Of a stretch of 64,000 bases of DNA, positions 38,779 through 49,534 are shown one piece after another. The translations under genes and the position numbers were made by a program. The notes beneath the pieces are model-generated. The model did no database searches and was not told where the DNA came from. It was given only the letters and a program-made list of their open reading frames with translations. The first letter of the stretch is position 1, and every line of letters starts with the position of its first letter. This DNA comes from Symbiodinium natans (lineage: Eukaryota > Sar > Dinophyceae > Suessiales > Symbiodiniaceae). Where the stretch lies: NCBI GenBank assembly GCA_905221605.1, contig CAJNDS010000380.1:812001-876000 (forward strand), in the 5' to 3' direction.

Positions 38779-39228
38779 GTGCCTGCCTCAGATTAGAGCA
38801 GGCAGTTCTCTCTCCCGCTTTGTGTTAAACCATGTCAAAGCCGGCAAGATATGGCCTGTTCACTTACATGAATTCGAGAGCGAGCCGAATAGAATCCCTA
38901 AAGGGGGAAGGACTTGGAGAGAGATCATATTTCATCATGCCGAATTTGGTGGGCGGACATGTGTTTGTAAAGTCTTGAAACCCTAAGCCAAAACTCCAGT
39001 GGTGTGGATTTCCGTCACATGTGCCTGAAGGCTCATGGGCAGCTGTGAATGGGGTGGCGAAATATATCGGAATACAGACCTCAAGCCCCAAATCCTCAAC
39101 CCTTTTCCCAGGTCTCCTCAGAGCACCGGTTGCGCGTGCAGGACTGACGAGTGGGGTTTTAGGGTTTAGGGTTTGGGGTTTGCAGGAAGAATGCCCCAGA
39201 CCCCCTCGAAGGCCCTAAAGCATGCAGT

Positions 39229-39303
39229 TTGGGATCTGCCCCCTTATACTGACAGTACTACAACCCCCATTAAGGACTGTTAGTACAAGGGGGAACATCC
39301 CAA
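39229..39303. repeat. MITE-like inverted repeat, family A copy 3
   Basis: TTGGGATCTGCCCCCTTATA on the left, ACAAGGGGGAACATCCCAA on the right, ATTAAGGACTGTTAGT inside. Shorter than copy 2. Confidence 0.7.
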
Positions 39304-39784
39304 CATACAGCCCTAGAGCCCCAGAATCTGCAAACCTCGAAGGTGCATCTTAGGGGATTATGAAAACCCTAAAATCCTAATCCTTACTGGCTCTCTGTCA
39401 TCCCTGCCTCAAAACGTATGAAAACCCTAAACCCTGAACCCTGAACCCTGAACTGAACCATGTAAAAACCCTACCCCTCTAGTCAGGGGAAGTGTGGAGC
39501 ATTTAGGGTTGTTGGGCTGGGCCGCAATTTGGAGACCCGGCGTTTCCCCGGACCCCCCCCCCCCACCCTCCCCACGTACCCTCAATTTTTTTTAATGCTT
39601 TTTTTCTGCGGGAGGGGGAGGTTAGGGTCTAGGGTTTAGGCTTCCCTCTATCATGAACCCCCATTTTGCAAGAACCTCCTCAAGCAAAAGAGGTGCCCCA
39701 TTTTGCTTCCTCCCGGGTTGCTGAGCAAGCCCGAAGCCCTGCGCCCTACTCCCTAAATGGAAACCCGAATGTGTTCTTCAGGAA

Positions 39785-39880
39785 AGGGTTTAGGGTTTAG
39801 GGTTTAGGGTTTAGGGTTTAGGGTTTAGGGTTTAGGGTTGAGGGTTGAGGGTTGAGGGTTGAGGGTTTAGGGTTTAGGGG
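39785..39880. repeat. telomeric array, TTTAGGG and TTGAGGG
   Basis: Seven TTTAGGG, about four TTGAGGG, then TTTAGGG again; GAAAGGGT flanks it on both sides (39781 and 39891). Confidence 0.9.
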
Positions 39881-39890
39881 TGTTGTTCAG

Positions 39891-39920
39891 GAAAGGGTCT
39901 GGGGCAGCCTTGCGGAAGAT
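39891..39920 (+). CDS. possible micro-exon
   Basis: TTCAG acceptor and GTCTGA donor bound ERVWGSLAED (phase 0-0). An overlapping frame AALRKMSEWEMGS is also plausible with the later AG at 39906. Confidence 0.3.
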
Positions 39921-40290
39921 GTCTGAGTGGGAGATGGGTTCGCCACTTCGGTGTTCTTGGGGTGTGGGTCGAACTTCTTGAGCTGCAGCAAACGCCAGTC
40001 ACCCTACTTGGCCCTCCCCCCCCGCAACCTAAACCCCCAAACCCTAAACCCTAAACCCTAAACCCTAAGCCCTAAGCCCTAAACCCTAAACCCTAAACCC
40101 TTAGAGCCCTCTGGAGCCTCTCTTGGCTAGTATAGCAAGAGGATGAAAAGAGGCTCTGCGATGAGATTGCAGAGGCACATTGGGGCTTTAGGGTTTAGGG
40201 TTTAGGGTTCAGGCTTTGGGGTTTAGGGTTTACGGTTCAGGCTTTGGGCCTTTCGGTTTAGGGCTCAGGGTTTAGGATCCCGACCGGAAG

Positions 40291-40333
40291 TTGCCCCCGA
40301 GATTTCTGCCCTTGAGACTTTGGACAGCGAGAT
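40291..40333 (+). CDS. putative coiled-coil micro-exon
   Basis: GAAG acceptor; two-base lead then APEISALETLDSE, two over, GTGCCT donor. Confidence 0.45.
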
Positions 40334-40704
40334 GTGCCTGAAGACTGGGACTTGCTTGCTGAGGACCATACAAGGTAATGTAGGACAATACAAGGTAGTA
40401 AAAGATATGTAATTCTGCATATGCTATTGGTTAAGGCTTACCTCCTATTTGGTATATGGGTTGTTTAGGGCAGTAGGATACAGGGTGGGGAGTTAAGCCC
40501 TGATGATCCCTGAGCCCATGAAAGAACGGAACTGATTTGGTCCCTAGCATGACTGTGATAACCCCTTGTCGGGAGAATCGTTCTAGAGCCACCCTAACCC
40601 CTAAACCCCGAACCCCAAACCCCAAGCCCTAAACCCTACTCCCTAAACCCTAAACCCGAAATCCTAACCCAGGTATTAGAGAACTGACCTTACGGGCTTT
40701 TCAG

Positions 40705-40754
40705 GCCTCGGAAGCCTGGGCCCGCATGTTCTGCGACACGCTTCTCAGCCAATG
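40705..40754 (+). CDS. putative exon with GC donor
   Basis: TTTTCAG acceptor; reads ASEAWARMFCDTLLSQ and ends at G|GCAAAAC. 40755-41400 holds AT-rich unique sequence with no gene recognised. Confidence 0.45.
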
Positions 40755-41444
40755 GCAAAACAATAGTTCGAAATAGGGAAGTCGGGTAATTATGTGCCCG
40801 GCGTCCCCCTACATACTGTAACCTCTAATGGGTCTATGTGAAACGTTGTTTATATTACTGTCATTGGTGAGTGTATATAAGGTTCCAGGTTCCACTTTAA
40901 ATATTGGTGAGTGTATGTATCTGGTGTCCTTTTGGGGTTACAAGGGAACTAAACCGTACTTCATATTGTACAGGGTACTTAGCTCCCTTGTTTCCTCCAG
41001 CAGGGCCAAAGCTCTCATTCCTTGAACTAACTGCAAGCCGAAGTGAAGTAGGATATTGAATAGAACCATTGCAAGGAGAGATTGTAGAAAGCAAGACGTA
41101 GAACGCTACGAAGTATCCTATAATATAATGAGGATGCGCACCTTACTTGTCCACCCAACTCCAAACACTAAGGGGGGAGAATAGGATAGAATTGAGAGAC
41201 AAGGAGTTAGAGTCGAGATTGAGGGTGATGACGAACTGGTAAATCAGAATGAGGATCTCGATGGGTACGGCACAAATTTGAAGCTAAGGGGTACTGGGCT
41301 TCTTGGGTAGTCCGCACAAAGGATCGGAGGCAGACCTTCTGCCCTGAAGCCCAAACCAAACAAACCATCCGTAGAAAAAACCGAAACACTCAGAGCCCTT
41401 TAGCTGCAAGCTGCTCAAGACACCCTGTCAAAGCTCCTCTGCAG

Positions 41445-41504
41445 GCCACAAAACAAGCCCTGAGCACTTCGAAGTCCGAGCTCCAAAGCCTGCTCAAGAA
41501 GCAG
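41445..41504 (+). CDS. coiled-coil exon with GC donor
   Basis: CTGCAG acceptor; reads ATKQALSTSKSELQSLLKKQ, phase 0-0, donor CAG|GCTGCG as in prpD. A helical frame just upstream (41404, LQAAQDTLSKLL) may be another exon in a different frame. Confidence 0.55.
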
Positions 41505-41768
41505 GCTGCGGGGCATGGGATTCGAGTTTCGTGTTCTCAGGGTTTTTTGGGGTTCAGAAGGGACCCTTTGGGGCTGCTGAATTCTCCCATCGTGGAGTAT
41601 GTATCCGTGGGGTAGCTTCTCGCGCCATCCGAAGATCGCGGGTGCCACTCCACTGCCAAACAAGCACATCTGAGCACAGAGCTCCACAACAGACAATCAG
41701 GAAATGTAGGGAAATGGAGATTCTCGTGTGGAACATGATAATGTGAGCTCCGATACGGCTTCGAGAAG

Positions 41769-41888
41769 GCTCCTGCACTGAGAGATCTGCTTCGCAAGCT
41801 TACACAGCACCGACAGATCTGCAATGGCAACGAGTTTCGTAGTTTGATCGATGTTCTGAGAACCCTCAGAGCAGCGTCATCCTTGGGA
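41769..41888 (+). CDS. coiled-coil exon, long
   Basis: GAAG acceptor; reads APALRDLLRKLTQHRQICNG then NEFRSLIDVLRTLRAASSLG before a stop at 41892. In phase with 41504. Donor non-canonical or unclear; a GT at 41839 would shorten it. Confidence 0.55.
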
Positions 41889-41950
41889 AGCTGAAGTGAT
41901 CCCCCAATCCACGCAAAGGTTTAGAGAAGGCTTGAACTGCTTGCCTCCAG

Positions 41951-41994
41951 GCGGAGGGCGTGGCAATTGATATGGAGCGCATCCGCCGTGCCCT
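41951..41994 (+). CDS. coiled-coil micro-exon
   Basis: CTCCAG acceptor; reads AEGVAIDMERIRRA, two over, GTGCTT donor. Confidence 0.5.
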
Positions 41995-42214
41995 GTGCTT
42001 AGTCCTACAACGCTGTTGCAGAGAATTTTTACCAGTGTATGATAGTGTATGTATAGGGAGGCCCTAATTCTAGAGACAGCTTGGGGCTGAAAGGAGTGTG
42101 GGCAGGCTCAGGGCGCGCACAGAAGGGTCGGAGGTCAAGAGGGGGTATAGTACCGCCAGAACAAACAACTATCCTGGAACCCGTAGCCCTCAGCCCTACA
42201 CCCGGTAACAACCT

Positions 42215-42296
42215 GATGCCGAGGTCAATGCAGATCGGGCAGATCGTCTCTCACGGTATGTGGATGTTGCCTTAAAAGACGCCGGGATCCTCCCGC
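42215..42296 (+). CDS. possible exon, borders unclear
   Basis: A frame reading DAEVNADRADRLSRYVDVAL then KDAGILPQ is helix-like, but no AG suits its start; a GTATGT at 42255 would split it. Confidence 0.3.
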
Positions 42297-42489
42297 AGGG
42301 CCAAGGCCACGTGCTTTGGACCCAAACCCTAGGGACCCTAAGCCGAAACCTTAAACCCAATACCCAAAGAACCCTAGCAACCCTAAACCCTGAACCCAAC
42401 ACCCGCAACCCAGTGGCTCGAGCATCTGTTAAGGCAGCTTCGCTTCGGGGTTGAGGGTCTGCATTGTTCAGCGCACTTCAGGAGGGGAT

Positions 42490-43160
42490 GGTGTGTGCGT
42501 ATGTGTGTGTGTGTGTGTGTCTTCTGAACCCATCTGTTGTTACGATTAGTGTTTAATTGCTATTCGTTGTCCTCATTGTTATTATTTCTTATATTCAAAT
42601 TCTTATAACATGACTGGAACAATATATTATATGTTTCCATACCATCATGCTGTGATTACGTTGCTATGCTACTATGTTGTTGTGATATTATTGTATGTCG
42701 TGATATTTTATTGTGGCATTGCTATACTATTGTACTACTATGTTATTATGTGATTATGTTGTTGTATCACTATTATTGGCATTATGACATATCGTGTTGC
42801 TGTTTTATCAGGTTGTGATTTTTATTCTGTTGTTATGTTGTTATGTGCCCTTGTTTTGTCAGATCTCGCTATTGCAATGCCATTCTTCGAAGTTGGTTGA
42901 GTGTTACATGACTGGTTTTGGCAATTGAGTGTTGTGTTTGTTTATCGTTCTTGCTGGCTGTTGTTGCTATTGATCTTCTTATTGTTCTTCTTCCTTTTGT
43001 GCTGTTATCCAACATAGTCGTCGTTTGTTAGGATTGTCGCGAGGACTCTTATTGTCAGCAAGCATTCTGATTCATGGTCAGTCGTGCTGAAGATGATGGT
43101 AACTTGTTGAGGCTATACCGTTTATGTTCCGATGGTTAGTCATGCTTCAAAGTTCCCATT
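42490..43160. repeat. low-complexity T-rich trinucleotide-like region
   Basis: (TG)n at 42495-42520 then TTG/ATT/TAT-rich sequence (GTTATTATG, TATTGT words). No gene, no telomeric units. One of the few AT-rich islands. Confidence 0.75.
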
Positions 43161-43346
43161 TGCCTGAGGGAAGGGGCGGGGCGGAGGGGCTCAGCGTTCA
43201 CAGTCTAGGAGATTGAGGCTCAGGGAGTCGGAATAGGGCTTCCGGGTTTAAGGGTATAGGGGATTTAGGGTATAGGGTAAAGGGTTTAGCGTTTAAGGAT
43301 GACTGCGTTCAGGGGCTCGCCACATGCTAAGCGCTTGCATGGTCAG

Positions 43347-43393
43347 GCCAGCAGCGTGATGACGCGACAGGCGGACACCCAGAAAGCTCAAGG
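43347..43393 (+). CDS. coiled-coil micro-exon
   Basis: GTCAG acceptor; reads ASSVMTRQADTQKAQ, GT from GGGTTTGGG. Confidence 0.45.
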
Positions 43394-43722
43394 GTTTGGG
43401 TTTAGGGTTTAGGGTTCAGGGTTCAGGGTTTAGGGTTTATGGTTTAGACGTGTGCCATTGATTGAGGTATTTTTGACCTTCGACGAGATAGGGTTCCTTC
43501 TTCTTATGAAGGACGTTGAGATTGTGGAACCTAAGCCACACGGTGCCTCGCGCCGTTCCGAATCCACCTGAAGCCCGCACCCTGAAACCCCGAGCCCATT
43601 CGCCTTAGTTAGAACCCTAAGCCAAAATCCCAAGTCCAAAGCCCCCCAGAATCCTAGGGTTTTAGGGTTTGGGGTTTGGGGTTTCGTGTAATTAAACCCT
43701 GCACCCTAGATGGCCTCTCCAG

Positions 43723-43798
43723 TCCTCAGATGCGCGTCTGGTCCGAGACCTCAAAGAGCAGCTGGCGGCCTTGCAGAAAGACGTGGCGCAGCAGGCGG
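43723..43798 (+). CDS. coiled-coil exon
   Basis: CTCCAG acceptor; reads SSDARLVRDLKEQLAALQKD then VAQQA, one over, GTGGGT donor. Strong heptads. A 14-nt micro-exon at 43941-43954 (RVSQ) would restore the phase to 44273. Confidence 0.65.
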
Positions 43799-44272
43799 GT
43801 GGGTTTGATTGATTTAGGGCTTAGGGGTTTAGGGTTTAGAGTTTAGGGTTTAGGGTTTCGAGCTTGGAACTTGCGGCCTTGGGGTTTAGGGTGTGGAGTT
43901 AATTGCTCTTGTTGTAGTTTATCATGGCCTACATTCGCAGGCCGCGTCTCGCAAGTAGTCGGATGCTCGCAACCCCGACCCTGGAAGCCGAACATCCTCC
44001 CCCCTCACATTCGCCCGGCAAACAATAGCTATCCCCTAAACCCTAAGCCCTAAACCCTAAAGGAAATGGCCTCTCTTCTCTCATGAGTGGGCCCTCCCAA
44101 GACCCACAAGAATCCTTGACGCCCTGCATCCCAGCATCCCCTAATTCCCAAGCTGGGGGTTTCCGACATTAGGGGGTACCTTATTGGGGCCCTTATTATG
44201 AGGGAATCCTACTATTTTGGGGGACTATTGGGGGTCTCTAAACCCAAAACCCTAAACCCTAAACCTCTACAG

Positions 44273-44336
44273 TCTTTGTTCGAGGCGCAGTCCTTCGAGC
44301 ACCGATCCGCGGAGCTGGCTGAGGCTCGGATCACTT
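44273..44336 (+). CDS. coiled-coil exon
   Basis: CTACAG acceptor after CCCTAAA repeat; reads SLFEAQSFEHRSAELAEARI T, one over, GTCTAG donor. Confidence 0.65.
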
Positions 44337-44384
44337 GTCTAGCCCGATGTGCGTCAAGACATGTGGGCGCCCGTTTACGGTTTA

Positions 44385-44515
44385 GGGTTGTGTCTAGGGG
44401 GTTTTGCGTAGGGTTTTGTTTATGGTTGTGCTTAGGGTTGTGTTTAGGGTTTTGTGTAGGGTTTTGTTTAGGGTTGTGTTTAGGGTTTTGTTTAGGGTTG
44501 TGTTCAGGGTTTAGC
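44385..44515. repeat. telomere-derived minisatellite
   Basis: Alternating TTTAGGGTTGTG and TTTAGGGTTTTG units (about 12 bp, some GTGTAGGG), roughly ten units: a telomeric heptamer with a 5-bp insert turned into a longer repeat. Confidence 0.8.
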
Positions 44516-44753
44516 GTGTGGAGAAGTGGCAAAGCTCTCAATCTCAATCAAGCCCTGAGCCCTAAACTCGGGGAGCATTGAATTCTGCCTCTTACTTGAA
44601 GAATGCATGATGCTTCCACCAAGGGTTTAGCGTCTAGGGTTTAGGGGATTGGCCCATAGCTTTATTTTTCTTCCCTAACTGAGAGCTAGGATCCCCTACA
44701 CGCTTGTTTTTTCTCACAATACAAGGGGACCTGGGCATCCTAAGACCGGCAAG

Positions 44754-44787
44754 GTCTCTCTCTGTTGCTGAGGCCAAGATGCGTTCC
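44754..44787 (+). CDS. micro-exon with GTGAGT donor
   Basis: GCAAG acceptor; one-base lead then SLSVAEAKMRS before GTGAGT at 44788. Confidence 0.45.
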
Positions 44788-44975
44788 GTGAGTGCGTGGG
44801 TAGTAAGACACGTGCTCCGCACCCCTCAACTGTCAGCCCTGACACAAATCTCTAAGCCCTCAAGGCCCACAAAGCCCTCAAGGCCCAAAGCCCCCTCCCC
44901 CCCCAAAAAAAGCCCTCAACGCCCCAAAGCCCCCCACAAGAAGCCCCTCAGAGCTCAAGTCAAACGGCCTCTAAG

Positions 44976-45040
44976 CGCGCAGAGGAGCTGCGTTGCAAGC
45001 TGCAGCGTGAGGCCGACTCCCAGAAGGAGGAGGACCCCAG
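44976..45040 (+). CDS. coiled-coil exon, donor unclear
   Basis: CTAAG acceptor; reads RAEELRCKLQREADSQKEED. No GT follows closely; a non-canonical donor is likely. Confidence 0.5.
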
Positions 45041-45352
45041 CAGGGCGATCTCACCAAAGCATTAACAAGGGCTCAGGGGTTAAGGCTTCAAGGGCTCGGG
45101 AATCCATAGGGTTTTGCGACCCAAGTAGGGTTTAGGGGGCGTGAAGGCTTGAGGTTCAGGATCCATGTGGAGGTTTTTGAGGCTTCGGCCACATGTTCGG
45201 GCCTTCAGCTTTCATGTTTTCAGTGCCAGTCCCGAACTGCGGGTGTTTTTATTCATGCCTTTTCTTTCGGGCAATCCCTTAAAATCCTATACCCTGCATC
45301 CTCAAACCTTAACTCCCCCAACCCCGAAGCCCCCACGCTATGCTGTGGTGAG

Positions 45353-45403
45353 GCCAAGCTTCATCGCAGGGAAGCGGAGAAGGTGCACGACTGGGAGGGG
45401 TCG
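45353..45403 (+). CDS. coiled-coil exon
   Basis: GTGAG acceptor; reads AKLHRREAEKVHDWEGS, phase 0-0, GTGTGT donor at 45404. Confidence 0.5.
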
Positions 45404-45646
45404 GTGTGTTTTGGGGTTTGGGCTTCAGGTTTTTCGGGTTTTGAAGGGGCTTAGGGTTTTGGAGGTCTGCGGTCCTTAGGCTTCTTGATTCTGAGTAATT
45501 ATTGTTTTTGTGGGGGGCAGGGGAGGCGGGGGGAGGGGGTTGGAGTTTTGGAGTTTTGGAGTTTTGGAGGTTCAGGGCTTGGGGCTTGTGGAGTTGTGCG
45601 ATTTTCAGGGTTTGGGTTGACATAAGGCCTAGGGATTGCGCAAAAG

Positions 45647-45706
45647 AACCGGCAATGAGCTCGTGGAATCCCAACACCGACTTTCAGTTATACCCAACCA
45701 TAACGG
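45647..45706 (+). CDS. putative exon, non-coiled
   Basis: AAAAG acceptor; (E)PAMSSWNPNTDFQLYPTIT, GTAGCA donor at 45707. Aromatic-rich, unlike the coiled-coil exons. Confidence 0.4.
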
Positions 45707-45915
45707 GTAGCACTTCTTAGGACTTAGTTCAGGGTGAACCTGGTGGAAGGAGTGGGGTGGGTGATTGGGGGGGGGGGGGCCGGATTTAGGTGATCCGATG
45801 CATCGCTAAACACAAAACGCCTGAGCCCTAAACCTCAAACCCCGTAAAACCCTACACCCTAAACCCTAAATCCGCAACCCCTAAAGCCCTAAACTGGTAA
45901 AAGATGACTGCTCAG

Positions 45916-46001
45916 GTGGCCCAAGACAGTGAGCGGAGGGCCGCGGTGAGGCAAGACGAGCTCGAGGGCCGGCTGGAGGCCCCGCGGCTACACTCCCAGG
46001 G
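45916..46001 (+). CDS. coiled-coil exon
   Basis: CTCAG acceptor; reads VAQDSERRAAVRQDELEGRL then EAPRLHSQ; donor probably GC (GGG|GCTTGG). Confidence 0.55.
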
Positions 46002-46241
46002 GCTTGGGGTTTAGTGATTTAGGGTTAAAAGGGTGTAGGGGTTTTGGGGGGTTAGGGTTATAGGGGTTTAGGGGTCGGGGGGTTGAGGAGAGTTCATTTC
46101 GGGGCTTGGGGTAAAGTTCCAAACTCGGACCCGCCCCAAGAGAGCTCAATACCCCTTGATTAGGGAGTAGACGTTAATTTGATTCCCTAGTTCCCCGAGT
46201 TAAGGGGTATGAACGCTACACCCAAGCCTGAACATTGCCAG

Positions 46242-46308
46242 ACCTATGTTCGGCACTTTGACAACTCCATCTATGCCGTGCAGGCCAAGCGGGAGCTAAA
46301 GCTGTGTG
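46242..46308 (+). CDS. exon (joins 46476)
   Basis: GCCAG acceptor; reads TYVRHFDNSIYAVQAKRELK then LC, one over, GTGTGG donor. Confidence 0.55.
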
Positions 46309-46475
46309 GTGTGGGTTGCAACCCTACTGCAACCCTATACCCTGAGAACTGAACCTTGACCCCTAAACCCAAAAGCCTAAACCCGAAACCCTAAACCCGA
46401 AATCCTCAACCCGACCCTTTGTAGACCTGCAAACCCTGAACCTGTTCACTTACAGGCTGCAACTCTATGCCGCAG

Positions 46476-46521
46476 GCTGCGGTGCTGAGACCTTTGCGAG
46501 AGCCGACGGAGTCTGGCACAG
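46476..46521 (+). CDS. exon with GC donor (joins 46703)
   Basis: CCGCAG acceptor; in phase reads (G)CGAETFARADGVWH, two over, donor CAG|GCCGGG. Confidence 0.45.
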
Positions 46522-46537
46522 GCCGGGTTGAGGGCCG

Positions 46538-46640
46538 CTTTTGGGGGTTCAGAGTTTAGGTTTAGGATGGGTTTGAGAGGGTTTTCGGCCTTTTGGGGTT
46601 CAGAGTTTAGGTTTAGGATTTGTTTTGGAGGGTCTTCGGC
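46538..46640. repeat. 51-bp tandem duplication inside an intron
   Basis: TTCAGAGTTTAGGTTTAGGA occurs at 46548 and 46599 within two near-identical 51-bp units of telomere-like sequence. Confidence 0.8.
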
Positions 46641-46702
46641 GCCTTCCGGTTTATAGGGCTTGGGTGTTGGTGGGTTCAGCACCGAAACGCAATGACCCTA
46701 AG

Positions 46703-46797
46703 CCTGACGCTGCACTTTGCACTGCCGGCATGCCCTGAGGACATATTTTCCCTCGTTGAGATTCAGAGGATCGAATTTAGGAAGATGTTTTCGCTGG
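46703..46797 (+). CDS. putative exon, 95 nt
   Basis: CTAAG acceptor; one base completes a codon from 46521, then LTLHFALPACPEDIFSLVEI and QRIEFRKMFSL, GTTTCA donor. 46798-47215 holds no firm gene. Confidence 0.5.
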
Positions 46798-47214
46798 GTT
46801 TCAAGGACCAAGTGAGATCTACGAAGAGTCCCTCCTAAATACCCAAACTTCGGCCCTGGTCACTTCCACGGACCTGCTTGCATCTCGGATTTTCCTTCTG
46901 ATGAGCCTCCGGGGACATTTCAGAGGGAAGGGAGTTGGGGGTTGAGGTTTCAGGGTTCAAAGGGGCTCCGGCTTGAGGTTTGAGCGAGGGGTAGGCTTGA
47001 GGGCAGGGGCGCGTTAGGAGCCCATGAAGAAGCCACAGCCTAAACCTCGACCCAAAGCACGAGAGCTGCGAGGCTCCCGACATAGCTTGGGCACGCCATC
47101 TCAGGCAAGCGACCTTTTAGACTTTATAAAGGAACCCACAGACCCTTGGAAGGGACTTGCCCTGGGGGTGTGGAATTAGACTAACGCTATTTCGGGCAAC
47201 TTAGGTACAGAAGG

Positions 47215-47600
47215 TGTAGGTGTGTGTGTGTGTGTGTGTGTCTATGTGTGTGTGTGTGTGTGTGTGTCCGTGTCTGGCCACCTATCTATGTATCTATCTA
47301 TCCATCTATCTATCTTTGTATCTGCATCTTTCTCTATGTATATGCGTATTTATATGTGGGGATTAGATAGGATAAAAGGTCTCTAGGGGTCACTCCTTGA
47401 TCCCCAGACAACCGGGCCGGCAAGACCCTTGGAGGGTTTGAGGATCTTGGCCAAGGCTTGAACCCCAACACCTTTTTGGAATGTAAGCCTACACGCATAC
47501 ATATAAATAAAAACACGTACATATAGAGGAGTATAGGTATATATATATATGTATATGTATACATATATATGTATATATGTATATATTCAGTTTTTGTTTG
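47215..47600. repeat. compound microsatellite
   Basis: (GT)n with one CTAT break, (CTAT)n, and (ATATGT)n tracts at 47530-47585. No gene. Confidence 0.85.
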
Positions 47601-47653
47601 AGATGCGATTATGTGTTTGTTGTACATATGTGCTCATCGGTGGAGAAATGTAG

Positions 47654-47755
47654 ATTAACAACCCGCTATGCTGGGATCCCGGACCCAACCCCAGAAGTCT
47701 CGACCCAAGCCCCACCCCCGAAGTCGAAGGGAACGCGGCGCAGTGGACCCTTTGG
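47654..47755 (+). CDS. putative Pro-rich exon
   Basis: GTAG acceptor; one-base lead then LTTRYAGIPDPTPEVSTQAP and PPKSKGTRRSGPF; possible GC donor before GCTTTAGGG. Flexible linker-like. Confidence 0.4.
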
Positions 47756-48049
47756 CGCTTTAGGGCTTGAGGGTTTAGGGTTTATGTTTGGGGTATAGGG
47801 TTTGGGGCTAGAGGGTTGTAGGGCTTAGGGTCGAGGTGTGTCCCTACGAATAGAGATTATTAATCAATGATAGAGAAAGATACTGTGAAAATCCATGTTT
47901 GACTTTAGTTTCTTCACCTTCGTTCATTATTGTTTGTTTCACATGTTTAAATGCATTCATACAAACGTTTCAGGCATTTCCAAAGGTCCATGTATGAGCC
48001 AGTTATACATTTATTAGTGAGAAATATTCTTGGAGAAGAACTAGATTAG

Positions 48050-48130
48050 TACCACCCTGAGCTACTCGACGCCGCAAAGCCCTTGAAGCCTATCGGCAGC
48101 CCTTCAACACCCCAGCAGGAGAATACCTAG
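48050..48130 (+). CDS. putative terminal exon
   Basis: ATTAG acceptor; reads YHPELLDAAKPLKPIGSPST then PQQENT and TAG at 48128. No donor before the stop, so possibly a gene end. 48131-48818 has degenerate repeat and a poly-C run at 48549, no gene recognised. Confidence 0.4.
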   Translation, partial: YHPELLDAAKPLKPIGSPSTPQQENT

Positions 48131-48818
48131 AATCAGAATAAGGGCTCCTATATCGTTTAAGATCATAAGCCCTGAGCCTAGGCCCGAAACCCCTAGGGCT
48201 CTCTGAGTACTACACCCTGCCCGAAATAAAGCCCGAATATCTCTAGACTAAGCCATATTTGGCTTGGGGTCGTAGTTGTTTCGGACCATCAAAAAACCCC
48301 CTCGAAAGCTGCAACCTCCTGAAGCCTTGAGCTCGAGGGCACTCAACCCCAAAAGCCGGGAATCCCCCAAGGGCACCGGAAATCTAGGCTGCGCATCTCA
48401 ACCCATCCTGCAAACCCTGCAAAACCCCTAAGCCTTTGGGGTTTAGAGAGGTTGCAGCGCTCCCCCTCAGCGCCTTGCCAGGCCGGTCCAGGTTAAATGT
48501 AGGCCTCTTCAGCCCTTCTCAACTTCCAGAAGCCTCCCCCCTCCCGGACCCCCCCCCCCCCCTCCCTTGCAGAAGTCTGCAAACTTAAGTCAAGGGTTTG
48601 GGGTGCAAATCTCGGGTTTGGCGTTCGGGTGATTCAAGCCCCCTTCTGGGAAGCCTGGGTGTCTGAGGTTCCAAATTAGGGGCACCTTCGGGAGTGGCCT
48701 CCAAGAGACTGCAGGGTCGGTTGAGGGCTTAGGGCCCCAAAACTCTACTACCGCCTACGAAGCCTCAGGGAGGGTCCTCCAGAGGGGTCCCCAAACCGAT
48801 AATACCCAAAGAAGCCAG

Positions 48819-48895
48819 GTGGGCGGGTTGAAGCAGCTGCCGTTGTGCCCCAGGACTCTGCGCTTTGGGTGGTGCAGCTTTTGCGCTCGGGATCT
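48819..48895 (+). CDS. putative exon, hydrophobic
   Basis: GCCAG acceptor; two-base lead then GRVEAAAVVPQDSALWVVQL and LRSGS, GTTGAC donor. Globular composition, no family recognised. Confidence 0.45.
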
Positions 48896-49044
48896 GTTGA
48901 CCGGAAACCCCAAAACACGCAAACATGAAATCCCTAATTACATACAACACCCCCAAAGCCTAGACTCCTAAGCCCTAAAATCCCACAAACCCCAAACCCT
49001 GAACCCCTGGACCCTTCACCCGCCCAAACCCTAAGCCTGCACAG

Positions 49045-49112
49045 GAGAGCAGAGTGCAGGAAGCCCCGAGAAACAGTCAGGTGACGGAGCAGGCCTTGAG
49101 CTCTACTACCGG
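49045..49112 (+). CDS. putative exon, Gln/Ser-rich
   Basis: CACAG acceptor; reads ESRVQEAPRNSQVTEQALSS TT, two over, GT from GGGTTTAGGG. Confidence 0.45.
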
Positions 49113-49473
49113 GTTTAGGGTTTCGGGTTTCGGGTTTGGGGTTTGGGGTTTAGGGTTTAGTGTTCAGGGTTCAGGGTTTAGAGTTTATGGTTCAGGATTT
49201 ATCGTTAGGGTTTGCAGTTGAGGGTCCGTAGGGGGCTTACAGTAGGCTTCAGAACCTTGGGACTTGTCCTTATTGGCTTCAAGAGGACCGTAGTTAGGAG
49301 TATCTTTCAGAGGGCTTTAAAGGGCCAACCTCGGGTAAGGTTTATTGGTTCAGGGTTTCGGGTTCGGGGCTTGAGGGTTTCGGGTTGGAGGTTTCGGGTT
49401 GAGGCTTTGGGGTGTAGGGTTGAAGATGCACTAGGGTCTTTCGAGCTGAAGGCTTGCTTAGCTAGCTCCGCAG

Positions 49474-49534
49474 TCATCATTGAGTCGTCTGCGTTGATAG
49501 CTGGAGCCCGACTGGTCGCCCTGAACCCAGCAAA
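49474..49534 (+). CDS. putative exon, hydrophobic
   Basis: CCGCAG acceptor; two-base lead then IIESSALIAGARLVALNPA, GTGTGC donor at 49535. Confidence 0.45.
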
